Shown in pieces: positions 1 to 27,899 of a stretch of DNA of 64,000 nucleotides. The notes under the pieces were generated by a model. The model was not told where the DNA came from and ran no database searches. It worked only from the letters and a program-made list of their open reading frames with translations. Origin of the DNA: Diadophis punctatus similis (lineage: Eukaryota > Chordata > Lepidosauria > Squamata > Dipsadidae). The stretch lies in NCBI GenBank assembly GCA_023053685.1, contig JALIGW010000013.1, forward strand, positions 16,467,501 to 16,531,500, given 5' to 3'. A program made the translations under genes and the position numbers. Each line of letters begins with the position of its first letter. The stretch's first letter is position 1.

Positions 1-368
1 AATATATCTATTTGTTTTACTTAACAGCTTTCTTTTGTAACTGCACAGATATCAACGAAGTTTCTCAAGTAGAATTTAGTTTCATTTATTTGTTAAAGCA
101 TTCCTATCTTCTAGAAATGATGGGAATAGAACAGGAAACAGCAGCTGAGGCTGCCAGAATTAAGCAATCCAACTCATGAAAGATGAACAGTGTAAATTGC
201 ATGGAATATTCATATGTTCTGCTCTCACTGCTCAAAGGGTGAGGAGTATAATCTAAATTAAATTAAATAATACATTTTGTTCCATCCACTTTTTTTTCTT
301 CTTTCCCCAAGTATTTTGGAATGCAAACTCCAGCTTGCCTGTTAGCACTTATCAATAGCATTTAAACT
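1..368. other. Intergenic, nothing recognised
   Basis: A/T-rich single-copy-looking DNA downstream of IL1R2. No exon-like frame, RNA gene or clear repeat end. Confidence 0.5.
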
Positions 369-560
369 CATACACTGCTTCACAGTGCTTTGTAAACACT
401 CTCTAAGTGGTTTACAGAGTCAGCATATTGCCCCCAACAATCTTGGTCCTCATTTTACTGACCTCAGAAGGATGAAAGGCTGAGTCAACCTTGAGCCAGT
501 CAGAATCAAACTCCTGGTAGTGGGATACTACATTCCAACCACTCTGCCACCACGGCTCCT
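369..560 (-). mobile_element. tRNA-derived SINE with CORE-like body
   Basis: Read on the minus strand, the element begins with a tRNA-like head (GAGCCGTGGTGGCAGAGTGG) and continues with TTGACTCAGCC, AAAATGAGGACC and GCAATATGCTGACTC to a tail GCACTGTGAAGCAGTG. It aligns along its length with the copy at 46811-46998, so it is an interspersed SINE, somewhat decayed. Confidence 0.75.
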
Positions 561-1121
561 CCTGTTAAGGGTTAAGTATGTCCATGAGCCAGAAAACTGT
601 TGGGCATCTCTTTGATTTCATGACAGTATTATAATAGTAAGAGTGGCAAACATTACTTTAGATAAACCTCACTGATTTCCTGCAAAGAAATGAAGATTTT
701 CATTGTTTGTAAATTGGCCTATAAAATTTTATAAATTTTATAAAGCAATTTTGTTACCTGAATGCATCTCAAATTGCACAGTTAAAAAAAGTCAAATATG
801 TGTTTTGCAGACAAGTATGTTTTCCCAACGGTTGCTTCATATTAGGGATTAAGAGGGTAATTCTATGCACAAAGCTATACTTGGAAATGCTTGCTAATAA
901 ATATTACGGGTATAATAATTAGCCAAGGTGAAAATCAAATTTTGCCATTTGAAATTTTAATTTCAGCCAAATTGAAATTCAAGGTTGGATCCAAGTGAAT
1001 CTGCCTAACAAATTCTAGCAGAAATTAGACATAAAGGTAAACCAGCAGTCTTTTAAGTGCTGTAATAGTGTCAGCCCTGCAGGATAGTCCCAACAAGCAC
1101 ACTCAGGAGCACTAGCTCTAT
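561..1121. other. Intergenic, nothing recognised
   Basis: A/T-rich DNA. No coding signal or repeat termini that I can support. Confidence 0.5.
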
Positions 1122-1135
1122 CTTTATTGTAAGAT

Positions 1136-1850
1136 AAGGTGACCAGACGTCCCGATTTTGGCGGGACACACCCGCTTTTTCGCCATTTGTCCCGCGTCCC
1201 GCCCGCCCTCTTAAAAAGTCCCGATTTTTTGAAACAATGCCCGACTAGGGCATTTTTTCAAAAAATCGGGCCTGCAGGCACTCGAGGACGGCCAGGTTGG
1301 GCAGCAGCAGCAGGCCCTCTCAAAACGGGACGTCTGGTCACCTACGAGCTTCAATTGAGATGCTGCTGAAGGCGAGGGCGGGAAAAAGTCCCTCGCGCGA
1401 CGTCATCACCCCGCGCCGGATGTGAAGCGCAGGCCCGACGGCCAGCTTCCGGGCGCTCCGTCCTCCGGCGAGTGGGTTGCGTTAAAGCAGCGGCCGCGGT
1501 GCCAGGGCCGTGAGGGAAGGTGAGGCCGATGTCCGGCTGGGCCGTGCTCCGCTTCTCGCAGCCTTCAAGGACGTTTGCGAGGTCAGCGGGCGGCGCGGGA
1601 CCCCCGGGTGGGCGGGGGGGAGGGAGGAGGAGAGCTCCCCTTCGCAAGCCAGCCCAAGCCACTGCCGGCTTCCGAAGGGGAGGCGGGAGGCGAGGAAAGG
1701 CCTCCCGCCTCCCCCCCCCCACCTGGATGCCGACATTAGCCGTCTTTTGCCCTCTGCGCATGCGTAGCGTTCTGCGCATGCGCAGAGGGCAAAACTCAAA
1801 TTGCGCCCCCCCCCCCCCATGTCCCGCTTAAAAAAAAAAAAAGCTGGTCA
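1136..1850. mobile_element. GC-rich 715-bp element with 14-bp target duplication
   Basis: CTTTATTGTAAGAT is present exactly at 1122-1135 and 1851-1864. The element starts AAGGTGACCAGACGTCCCG and ends with an A-run then GCTGGTCA, so TGACCAG is inverted at the ends. A second inverted copy of the left end lies at 1322-1343, making 1137-1343 a complete small inverted-repeat element inside the larger one. The interior is GC- and CpG-rich and carries two NRF1-like palindromes (1752-1765, 1772-1785). The several overlapping frames inside are by-products of GC content. The class is uncertain because the 14-bp duplication is long for hAT. Confidence 0.7.
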
Positions 1851-2008
1851 CTTTATTGTAAGATTATATTAACAGAATATTGCAAGTCTAAAAGTATCCC
1901 TTCTGTCCTTTACTTTTATTCTTCTTAACACTAGGGAAGGTCTGAGTTGTTTCTCCATCCTTTCCACCTTTGGATTAAAATTTATTTGATCTGATCATTG
2001 TCTAGGTG

Positions 2009-2146
2009 TTTATGGATATTCTCAATCATCCAGGTCATGATTGTCCTAATAGTGCTTTTCAAAAGGCAACTGGACTTTCTTGGCTTTTTTTTCCCCTTCA
2101 AAACATTTTGCTTCTCATCCAAGAAGCTTCTTCAGTTCTGACTGAA
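2009..2146 (-). mobile_element. Single-arm copy of the GAAGCTTCTTGGATGAGAAG family
   Basis: Contains CTCAATCATCCAGGTCATGA, GGCAACTGGACTTTCTTGG and CTTCTCATCCAAGAAGCTTC, shared with the inverted elements at 13744-13959 and about 57890-58046. Only one arm is present here. On the minus strand CTGAAGA (2136-2130), a short hairpin and AAAA follow one another, recalling a hammerhead core. Confidence 0.6.
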
Positions 2147-2499
2147 TGATGGGGAAATGGTGGGGACAATCATTGTCTGCGCTTCTGCTCTTCTTCCTGC
2201 CTCTCAGGATCATTGCCTCATTCTATTACAGGTAGACAACTTTTCAGAGTTAAGAGAATTCTGGCTAATATAAGGAACCCATCATACTATTTAACCCCAT
2301 CCCGACTTTCTGATTGTGTAGAAGAGAAACTGCAATCAATATTTCACACTTGTAAAGTTCATTGTTTACAAATATCTTTGACACATTATAAATCATTTGA
2401 CATGATTCAATAACTTTAGAGATTTGAATCTTGTTTTGTTAAAAATATTCAACATAGAGGGCAACCATAATAGAAGGGCAGATATCATAATTCTATATT

Positions 2500-3016
2500 T
2501 TCTTTCTTTTTTTTCTTTCTTGATATGAAAACAGAAGCAAAAGTTTACTCATGACTCAAATGCGTATTGATTTTGTGATTGTTAAAAGATGGCATGTTTA
2601 TGCAGGGATGTTTCCTAACGTGTTTTACTACATTCAGAAGATCATAAAAGATAAACATAAAAATCTATAAATAGCCCTTGGCAGTTGACTTCTGAATCAT
2701 TTTCAGTGGGTATTTTCCTCTGGCCCTTGGTTCAATCTAGCAGAAAAATCTACAAATATCATGTGAGAAAACAATTTCTAAAGTTCATATTTACTGTCTT
2801 TTTCCCCAGATTAGAAGATTACCGATTACACAAGCACAAAGTTTACTCAAGATTCAAACAGAGTGTAGGTTTTGTGATTGTTAAAAGATGGCATGTTAAG
2901 ATAGATTATTCAGGGATGTTTCCTAACATGTTTTACTACATCCAGAGGATCACAAAAGATAAACAGAAAAAACTGTGAATAACCCTTGGAAGATGACTTC
3001 TGAATCATTTTCAGAT
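2500..3016. repeat. Local tandem duplication, period about 300 bp
   Basis: The block around 2543-2705 recurs at 2842-3016. Shared runs include TTTTGTGATTGTTAAAAGAT, CAGGGATGTTTCCTAAC, GTTTTACTACAT and GACTTCTGAATCATTTTCAG. The second unit has a small insertion after GGCATGTTA. This is a segmental duplication of otherwise unique DNA. No gene is seen in it. Confidence 0.8.
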
Positions 3017-3329
3017 TTACGTTTACTCTTTCCTCCCAGATTATAGAATGCCATTTTTACACAGCTATAACTCTATGCAGCTCAACATATATATATATTT
3101 ACCCAAAGTTTAAGCATGGATGTAACTGGTTAAAATTAGAAATCAAAACCACATTTGGGGGGGGGGGAATCTAGTTACTATGACATACTAAATCTGACTT
3201 TTTATGAATAAAACTGTCCATTGGAGTTGATTTTTTTCTCAGATGCTTCATATCTGAGAATCATAGAATTCAGACAGAAAGAAACATATTACTTACGAAA
3301 GAATTCAAACTCCTCAGCTTCCAATTTTG

Positions 3330-3518
3330 CAACAGCGTGTCAACCTTTTAAACTGAGAGCCAGCTGGATGATTTTGGGCCACTTTCTCTCATCTCATCTC
3401 ACCTCACAGGATGGTGGAAAGTAGGGGAAAATAAGGGGAGAAAAGAATGTTGGATATATTCACTACCTTTAGTTACTTATGAAAATAATTAAAGTGGGAT
3501 ATAAATAAATAAATAACC
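3330..3518 (+). mobile_element. Squamate tRNA-derived SINE, 3' portion
   Basis: The body GAGCCAGCTGGATGATTTTGG, the CTCATCTCACCTCACAGG motif and the tail AAAGTGGGATATAAATAAAT match the Sauria-type SINE layout. The 5' head is poorly preserved. Confidence 0.6.
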
Positions 3519-5738
<2,220 letters not shown>

Positions 5739-7765
5739 GTTGGTCACACAGACAGATGTTTAAACTGGGTTTGGCATTATTATCCACCCTTTGAGTCATC
5801 CCCAAGTTTTTGTTATCTGTTCACAACAATGTAAAATCACAACTGCCATTTTTTTAGTTGGTGTTGGTCTTCATATTCATCAAGTTCTTCCCAAGAACCA
5901 AGGATATCATAATGTATCAGCATATATAAATATATGTGTATCCAAGCAGTGTGGCCTTTCACAAGTGACAGATGTAAAGTTTGTCAATGCATAGTTTTTC
6001 TGTGCTGTCCAAGACGTTTTTGGATAGCACCAAGTGTGGGACCACCATGGCTGTTTTTGCCATAAAGAGGTCATACTTTCTCACTTATAACATAATACGG
6101 TACTGAAATGTCTTGTGTACCAGTTAAAGATCTATCAACTAATTATGTGGATGCATTAATACTTCTGTTACATCACACTTCTTGCACCATAGTAGTAGCC
6201 TATATACAGTAAGTACCAAAAAAACTGCCAACGGAATTAAACCAAAGAATCATTTATATACAGGACCATTTTGATGGCTGATGCTTCATATAAGGACTAA
6301 TAGAACTTGTGAAGCTATTATAATTGGCATATTTTTTTTGATAATGTACAGATGTTGCATACTCAATTCTGTATGGATGTACTGATATTCTGAAGTAGCA
6401 CTTCTACAACAGTCCTTTCTAGCTCTATTGTCCTATAATTCCCATTAGTAGTTGTACCACAGGCCCATATATGAAGAAGCATTTTGAGAAGGAATGTACA
6501 ATCATTTTTCATACAAGGGCTTAACTTCAGTTACGTGTGGAACATCCAGCCATGTGAAAATGGATAGACAAACTTTAAATGTTATTTTTCATTCCAATAA
6601 TAAACTTTAAATGTCATTTTATTTATTCATTCCAATAATGCAATTAAATTTTACTCATAAAGCTGTTTAATTTATTAGAATTAACTACAATTGAACAACA
6701 TTTAACCATGAGTTTCATCTGTGATGGCTATTTATTTATATCCAACAAGTAAAGATTTATGAGAAGGTGATAAACATGTTTTAGTGTGAACATTGCAGAA
6801 AAATAGCTCCAAATTTAGGGACTGAGTTTTTAAGGAAGAATCTTGTATAAGATTCTTCTGCAAATTGTTGTAATCAATAAGATAATGAAGCTATATTTGG
6901 AATAACTAGGTTCTGTGTAAAGAAAATCCAAACATGACTAATGCATGTCTCATAAAATAGTCATATCCAAATTTAATGAATAAAAGAAGCAGATTTCTTG
7001 GTTTGACAAGAACTGAATTCTTTAATATGGGAAACTTTGAAAGTATGACCGTTGATAAAACAGTAATCACATTGCTTACTGCTGTATATGGTTGCTAGGC
7101 CAAATCATTTCTGGAAAATAATATTTTGCTTCCTTTCCAGACTTCTCCCCAAAAGCAAATCATTCAACACAACATTTGTTTTCCATTCTCTGGCTATCAA
7201 CATCCATTGTAAAACAAAAATGACAAACACAATAGCATTTATCTATATGATTAATTATAATTAGTAATGCCTTAGTCTATAAATGCACAGTCATGGTATA
7301 AATACTTTACAAATGAAGCAATTAGATAAACATAGTTTGGTCATTATGACGTCAATAAATGATGCTTGAAAACACAAATGACTAGTTTTAAAACACTTTT
7401 TCTTTTTTAAAACAAAAACATAATTAGTTGCTTGCTTCCAATGGATTTGCAGACCATCACAATTACCAACAAAGAGTATCTACTCATCGCCAGGAGATTG
7501 TTACAGTATATTAAACAAATATTGCAATGCCAAAAGAAAAAAAAACATTAAAACATCACACTCGCAAGGTCTGCTGGAACAGCCAGGTTTCAGTAAACTT
7601 TCTACAAACTGGGTCAGAGAGATTCAGAATTCTAGAAAAATACTATTCTACAACAATTTGGAAGTCTCAACTTCTGTTATTTTTATTATTTGAGGCAAGG
7701 GTATGGAGAGAATCTGCTGTACCAGATCTTAGTGGATAGACAGATAAAATTGCATCTCTAGATGG
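5739..7765. other. Intergenic, possible old LINE 3' region then unique DNA
   Basis: The first 750 bases next to the TTA array look like a decayed repeat (no intact frame). From about 6500 on I see only A/T-rich unique DNA. Confidence 0.35.
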
Positions 7766-7773
7766 GTCTAGAG

Positions 7774-8372
7774 CAGTAGTTCCCAACCTGTGGTACGTTT
7801 ACCACTAGTGGTACGCGAGGGCCTTCCAGGTGGTACGCGAACACTTTCGGGGTCATGAACGATTTTTAGTTAGTTATTTTTTACTTCACAAAAATGTTTA
7901 CTGCCTAACACAAGATAATCTGGCAACGATTTGCAACTGTTGCCACACGCCACCCACCTGGTCCCAGCGGCCCGAGAATCCAGTTGCTGGATGCGCGGGG
8001 CCAAAAAAGGAACGGTGACTGTTCTGAACTCTCAGCAGTCGCGCAGTAGAACCCATGCGAGAAGGTGCGCATCGTAGCGAGCTCTCGAGCTAAGGTTAAT
8101 CTCACTTTGTTATTGTTAGCACTATGTTCTCTTGACTCAAGTTACCCTTTGATATTCATTACTGCATCTCAGTGTGTATGTTACTATTTTTATTATTATT
8201 TTGTATACTTATATACTTATTATTTTCGTAGTTGGTTTGCGTGTTCTACTTGTACAATTATGGAAATAAAGTGATATCTGATCGAATTTAGTTTCTCTGG
8301 AACCAGGTGGTACGCGGCGACTGTACGGGACCTCCAAGTGGTACTCGATCACAAAAAGGTTGGGAACCACTG
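7774..8372. mobile_element. hAT-type non-autonomous element, 599 bp
   Basis: Ends CAGTAGTTCCCAACC and GGTTGGGAACCACTG are inverted. The exact 8-bp duplication GTCTAGAG lies at 7766-7773 and 8373-8380. No transposase frame. It is inserted into or beside an older CR1-type fragment that continues at 8384. Confidence 0.93.
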
Positions 8373-8383
8373 GTCTAGAGATA

Positions 8384-8660
8384 CAAGGTCCCAGGTCCTG
8401 AGCTGTGCAAGGCTTAAAAAGAGACAACCAGCACCTTGATTGTACCTGAAAGCCAACTGGCAACCACTGCAGCTCTTGAAATAGTAATGCTATATGGGTG
8501 AATAAGATGTCTCTATGACTATTCAAGTTGTTGATTTCTGGATCAGCTATCTTTTCTGACTGCTCTTCAAAGGTATCCCCAGGGAGAACACATTGCCATA
8601 TCCAAGCAAGAGATAAACAAGACACAGCGATTATCCTATCTTGTTGCCCTCTTGGTTTCT
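8384..8660 (-). mobile_element. Old CR1/L2/L3-type LINE fragment
   Basis: It aligns in order with the RT region around 37500-37700: AAGGCTTAAAAAGAGACAAC, CACCTTGATTGTACC, GCCAACTGGCAACC and CAGCTCTTGAAA answer the younger element's AGGGCTTTAAAGG, CACCTTAAATTGCACC, AACTGGTAGCC and CAGCTGGCGAA. The frame is broken throughout. Confidence 0.65.
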
Positions 8661-9674
8661 GTCAGTTCATCAGGACTTGCTCAACAAATATCTAGCTCTG
8701 GATCCTGGCAATGTTTTCCTTCAGATCCCTGTAGAATTTTCACAGAGCATCTTCTGCCCTAGCTTTCTCTAATATGGTCTGGGTCACTTTAAGAAGGGTC
8801 TGGTGACTTGCATTCTGCAGATATAAGTCAAAAAATATTGATGCTAATATTGCTATGGTGTAGGCTCAAATGATCGCTGGGATGATCATTTGGTATAATT
8901 AAAGGATGCTTGATTATATGACACTTTCAGCAGACATGTGTGTTCTCTGTGCAGATAATATGGATCAGCCAGTTTGGCAACATCAGATGCAACAAAAAAA
9001 TTTGTTATAATGTAAATAAATCAAGTTTCTGATGCTGATATACTATAGAACATCGAAATTGGATATTAGCCTTCATAATTACTCTTAATCAGTTAATAAG
9101 TAGTAAACAGTAAAAACAGTAAAATTGGAGAAGGAATATAATTTATTATATGACATCAAATGTATACAATTGTAATTATAATACAATTAACTACATTTGC
9201 TATATTCCATGTTCAGCTTTAATATCTTACTGACTTCCAAAATTCCAAAAAATCAGACATTATATTTAACATATAACTTGCAATAACAAATATAAAATAA
9301 GGTTTTGGTACCAAAGAAGTAAAAAATTGGAATTGTAACTCAATGGTAGGTTCACTATGTAATTTTTTTTCCTTTGGAAGATTAATTTCCTTTAATTTTT
9401 TTTTAAAGAAATGTGGCTTTTTTATAGTCACTGAAAGTCTCTCTCTCTCCCCCCCCCACCATCTCTCTTTGTTTTAAATTGAATCATATTTTTAAAAAAA
9501 ATTCAATGCAATTTATAAAGTATGCACTTTATATACACCCCCCACCCATTAATATAAACCCTAAATAAGATAGTAGATGATTCATGTTTACTATCTACCA
9601 TCGACCTCACCCCATTCCTAAGAGGTCGGTAAGGGGCGTGCATAAGCGCACAATCATGCCTACCGTTCCTGTCC
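8661..9674. other. Intergenic, nothing recognised
   Basis: A/T-rich DNA with short C and CT runs near 9440. A minus-strand AATAAA at 9147-9142 could serve a long IL1R2 3' UTR, but this is not supported further. Confidence 0.35.
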
Positions 9675-9682
9675 TAATGTAC

Positions 9683-9934
9683 CAGGGGTGAAATCCAGCA
9701 GGTTCTGACAGGTTCTGGAGAACCGGTAGTGGAAATTTTGAGTAGTTCGGAGAACCGGCAAATACCACCTCTGGCTGGCCCCAGAGTGGGGTGGGAATGG
9801 AGATTTTGCAATGTCCTTCCCCCAGGAGTGGGATTTTGCAGTATCCTTCCCCTGCCATGCCTACCAAGCCACACCATGCCTACCAAGCCATGCCCACAGA
9901 ACCGGTAGTAAAAAAAAATTGGATTTCACTACTG
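9683..9934. mobile_element. hAT-type MITE, 252 bp
   Basis: Ends CAGGGGTGAAATCC and GGATTTCACTACTG. The exact 8-bp duplication TAATGTAC lies at 9675-9682 and 9935-9942. Contains CCGGTTC-type motifs and GCCATGCCTACCAAGCC near-repeats. Same family as 26728 and 60050. Confidence 0.93.
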
Positions 9935-10266
9935 TAATGTACCCATATATTCATACCTCTTTTACTCTTATTCATGCTTGTACTATTACATATATATTCA
10001 ATCATGTTTTACTGTTTATACTTTGCTTATAATCATATATGCTTGACAAATAAAACAAATACAAATACTGTTAAAGTTACTTTTCTGTATCAGGTTTCAG
10101 TGGCAAAATTAGAAATAACATTAAAAAAATACAATTATTGCATTTTTGTTATTATAGAAACTTGCATTAGATTTCCTTTAACAAGCATGAAAACAGCAAC
10201 TTCATTTCTGTTTACAACCGAAAGGATTCTAGATATCTTAGGACAGATGAGAAAATCATTTAGAAG

Positions 10267-24560
<14,294 letters not shown>

Positions 24561-24598
24561 TTTCCATAAGAAACAGGAAAGAGAAAAATCAGGGATGA

Positions 24599-24601
24599 CA
24601 T
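24599..24601 (-). promoter_or_regulatory. Out-of-frame upstream ATG in IL1R2
   Basis: This ATG has a poor context (C at -3, T at +4) and lies 41 bases before the main start. In the spliced message its frame runs 41 codons to the exon end and 22 more in the next exon before TAA, overlapping the true start. It could lower IL1R2 translation, although the strong context of the main ATG would allow leaky scanning. Confidence 0.55.
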
Positions 24602-24729
24602 ATGGAGACCTGCAAATGAAAACAAAATGCCGGTAAGCCCTCCATGTTACCAGCAACAGACTTACTTGACAAATATGTCCAAGTCAGTTCCAAATTATGA
24701 ACTTGGAAACACTTGAGCAACATGTACTA

Positions 24730-25113
24730 CCGTGTTTCCCCTATAATAAGACATGTCTATTTACTAGCAGACTTTTGCTGCTTTCTTTGCGTGCAGCCAA
24801 AAGCAGAAGCAGCAGAAGTCTTTCTTTCTTTCTTTCCCCCAAACTCCGGCTCTGCGGCTTCCAAACCCCAGCCAGGGCAGCGGCCGCTCTGCGAGTGCGC
24901 CTCCCGCTCTATGGTGATGGCTGGAGCTGGAGCTGGAACTGGAACTAAACAGACCGGCCGAGAGGGGCCATGGATTCCAGTAAGACGTGCATCTCACAGC
25001 CCGGCCCACCTCCTGCACCCCAAAAATAATAAGCCCCCCCCAAAATAAGGCCAAGGCCATATTTGGGGGGGCAAAAAAATATAAGGCCCTGTCTTATTTT
25101 GGGGGAAACACGG
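24730..25113. mobile_element. TA-flanked inverted-repeat element, 384 bp
   Basis: Ends CCGTGTTTCCCCTATAATAA and TTATTTTGGGGGAAACACGG, with TA on both sides (24728-24729, 25114-25115). The interior has no transposase. A TA duplication suggests the Tc1/mariner group, but I cannot confirm it. Confidence 0.85.
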
Positions 25114-25230
25114 TAGTGCAAGTTGCCTTATGGGTGAGATGAACTCTGTGCTTTAGAATGACACAGGTAGCAGGTAGCATGTGAATGCTAGACTCAGGAA
25201 GCTCTTAGATTCTGCTAAGAAATGCCATAG

Positions 25231-25455
25231 AAAGCCATTTTGGTGTAGTGGTTAAAGGCATCAAACTAGAAAATGGGAGACTGAGAGTTCTAGCTCTGCT
25301 TCAGGCACAAAGCCAATTGAGTGATCTTGGGCCAGTCACTTTCTCTTAGGCTTGGAAAGAGGTAAGGGCCAACCACTTCTGAAATCTTGCCAAGAAAACT
25401 GTAGAATCTAGTCCAGATAGTCACCAGGGGTCAACACTGACTTGAAGTGCATACT
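25231..25455 (+). mobile_element. tRNA-derived squamate SINE
   Basis: Head GGTGTAGTGGTTAAAGGCAT (A box) and GAGAGTTCTAGC (B-box region), then GATCTTGGGCCAGTCACTTT and CTTGCCAAGAAAACTGTAGA. Same family as the minus copy at 33841-34043. Confidence 0.8.
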
Positions 25456-25639
25456 CATATAGAAAAGGAATGCTAAACATGCATGGCATTTCTAATGCTT
25501 TGCCATGAAAGGAATCTCACTTCTGTTCTAAAGTAGCTAAGCAAGCTGGTGCCTTCCTGATGTTTTAAACATCTCCCAGTCTCTTTTTATGACTATACTA
25601 GCTGATTCTAATGCAAGCTGAAGTCCAAAACTTCTAAGG

Positions 25640-26075
25640 CAGTGATGGCGAACCTATGGCACGCGTGCCACAGGTGGCACGCGGAGCCATATCTGCCGGC
25701 ACACGAGCCGTTGCCCTAGCTCAGCTCCAGCGTGCAAGTGCACGCCGGCCAGCTGATTTTCGGCTCACACGGAGGCTCTGGGAGGGTGTTTTTGACTTCT
25801 GGAGGGTCTCGGGGAGGGGCAGGGGGGGCGTTTTCACCCTCCCCAGGCTCCAGGGAAGCCTCTGGAGCCTGGGGAGGATGAAAAATGGGCCTACCAGGCC
25901 CACCAGAAGTTGGGAAATGGGCCATTTCCGGCCTCCAGAGGGCCTCCAGGGGGGCGGAGGAGGCCGTTTTCGCCCTCCCCAGGGATTAAATTATGGGTGT
26001 GGGCACTCTCACATGCGCGATAGCATGCGTGCATGCACTTTCGGCACCCGAGGAAAAAAAGGTTCGCCATCACTG
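25640..26075. mobile_element. hAT-type MITE, 436 bp
   Basis: Ends CAGTGATGGCGAACC and GGTTCGCCATCACTG. The exact 8-bp duplication TTCTAAGG lies at 25632-25639 and 26076-26083. GC-rich interior shared with 61623. Confidence 0.95.
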
Positions 26076-26169
26076 TTCTAAGGGATACCAGCTGCCAGGC
26101 TCTGTGGTGGCTGCATACGAAAATGCTCAATACAACAATCATAGCTGAAAGTCTACAGAGCTGTGGTTA

Positions 26170-26610
26170 TCCCTTCTCTCCTAATATGGATGTGAGTCCT
26201 GAACTCTGTACTGATGGTACATCAAATAACTGGAGAAATTTAACATGCATGCCCTCAGTTGCGTTCATTAGAAAGACTGTGTCTCTAACTTTGAGATTTT
26301 GGATCATGCAAAGTCCACCAGCATTAAGTCCTTGATTACCAGAAGTCAGATGCGGTGGGTGGGGCACACCATCAGAAGGGACAACCACTGTATGCCTTGC
26401 CAATTGTTCTATGGTGTACTGGAAACTGGGAAGAGACCTCAAGATCATCCACACAAGAACTACTAGGTTGCTGTGAAGGAGATCCTATGAAACTGTGACA
26501 TCCAGTTAAGGGAACTAAAGCTGCAGTTGCTGAGGAAAGCCACTGGCAAGTCCTGTGCTATGAAGTCTTCACTGGCTTTGAAAACAAGTGCCATCAAAAA
26601 CTGATTAAAA
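26170..26610 (+). mobile_element. Decayed LINE reverse transcriptase C-terminus
   Basis: One frame reads MRWVGHTIRRDNHCMPCQL then FYGVLETGKRPQD, the RWxGHxxR...LxYGxLxxGKR signature at the end of several non-LTR retrotransposon proteins. Stops and shifts interrupt it before and after. The family is not resolved. Confidence 0.6.
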
Positions 26611-26727
26611 AAACAACAACATCAACAGCATCACAAAATAACATTCACAGTTATTTCAGCAATGGATTTCCAGTACTACACTTTGTGCTTCCATCCAGGG
26701 ATTGCAGACCTACCTTCATGTTGAAGT

Positions 26728-27037
26728 CAGTGGTGGGATTCAAATTTTTTTTACTACCGGTTCTGTGGGCATGGCTTGATGGGCATGGCGTGGCTTGGTG
26801 GACGTGGCTTGGTGGGCGTGGCAGGGGAAGGATACTGTAAAATTTCCATTCCCACCCCACTCCAGGGAAAGGATACTGTAAAATCTCCATTCCCTCCCAA
26901 TCAGCTGGGACTTGGGAGACAGAGAATAGATGGGGGCGGGGTTAGGCAGAGGTGGTATTTATCGGTTCTCCGAACTACTCAAAATTTTCTCTACCAGTTC
27001 TCCAGAACTGGTCAGAACCTGCTGATTCCCACCTCTG
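26728..27037. mobile_element. hAT-type MITE, 310 bp
   Basis: Ends CAGTGGTGGGATTC and GATTCCCACCTCTG. The exact 8-bp duplication GTTGAAGT lies at 26720-26727 and 27038-27045. Same family as 9683, in opposite orientation. Confidence 0.93.
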
Positions 27038-27550
27038 GTTGAAGTGCAAAACAGTGTGCCTTCTTCAAACCTGAAGAACTACCTATGTTTGAGTTTTGAT
27101 ACCTCTGTTTGAATTTTGACTAAACCCGAAATATATTTAATTAAAACAAGAAGGCAAATCATGGTACACAAAACTTCAGAGCTTTGAGGTTGTACCTGAT
27201 GTTGCTTCTGTTTGCATTTAAACCAAAGAGTCCAGCTATCTTTCCTTCTAGTCAACTGATTCATCTTTTGATGGAGCAGGATAGCTGGGGCTCTCAAATA
27301 GCAGCTATTTTGTTAGTCCTCCTAGCATAGCAAAGGAGGCTGAAAAGCTGCTGACCTCCCCAATTCCTACTACTTTTACCTTTTTTTATGGAAATAAGGC
27401 ATAGTGTTGCAAGGATCTTGGCCATCTCAAACAGGTTGGAGGCCTTGCATCCTCAACTACTTTTTGTTGAATATATGGGGGGGGAGTAAATACTAAAATG
27501 ACCATAGGATGTTTAGAAGGACTCCAAACTTTGCCAGCAAAGGTCTAGTG

Positions 27551-27891
27551 CAGGGGTCGGCAACTTTAAACACTCAGAGAACCATTTGGACCCATTTCCC
27601 ACAGAAGTGAAAACACCCGGAGCCACAAAACTCTTCCTGTGCCTGACTATTTCCTGAGCGGCCACAAAACTAGCATATATAGTTGAATTAAAGATTCTGT
27701 TTTCTTCTGAAACTTTTCTTTTCTTGGATTTATCCATGGTTTGTCTACCGGGAGTCAAAAAGCTCAATAAATCGTGTGTCAGCAGGTGTCGCACACTGAT
27801 AGTTGTGACACATATTTTGAGCGACAGGGAGCCGCAGCAGAGGGATGAAAGAGCCACATGCGGCTCCAGAGCCGCGGGTTGCTGACCCCTG
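27551..27891. mobile_element. hAT-type MITE, 341 bp
   Basis: Ends CAGGGGTCGGCAACTTT and GGGTTGCTGACCCCTG. The 8-bp duplication GTCTAGTG/GTCTAGTA (one mismatch) lies at 27543-27550 and 27892-27899. The interior matches the reversed partial copy at about 29075-29256. Confidence 0.9.
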
Positions 27892-27899
27892 GTCTAGTA

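Noticed and set aside
1351..1831. Several long GC-rich open frames on both strands
   Set aside because: They overlap each other within a GC-rich mobile element with target duplications. High GC removes stops, and no family or splice signal supports them.
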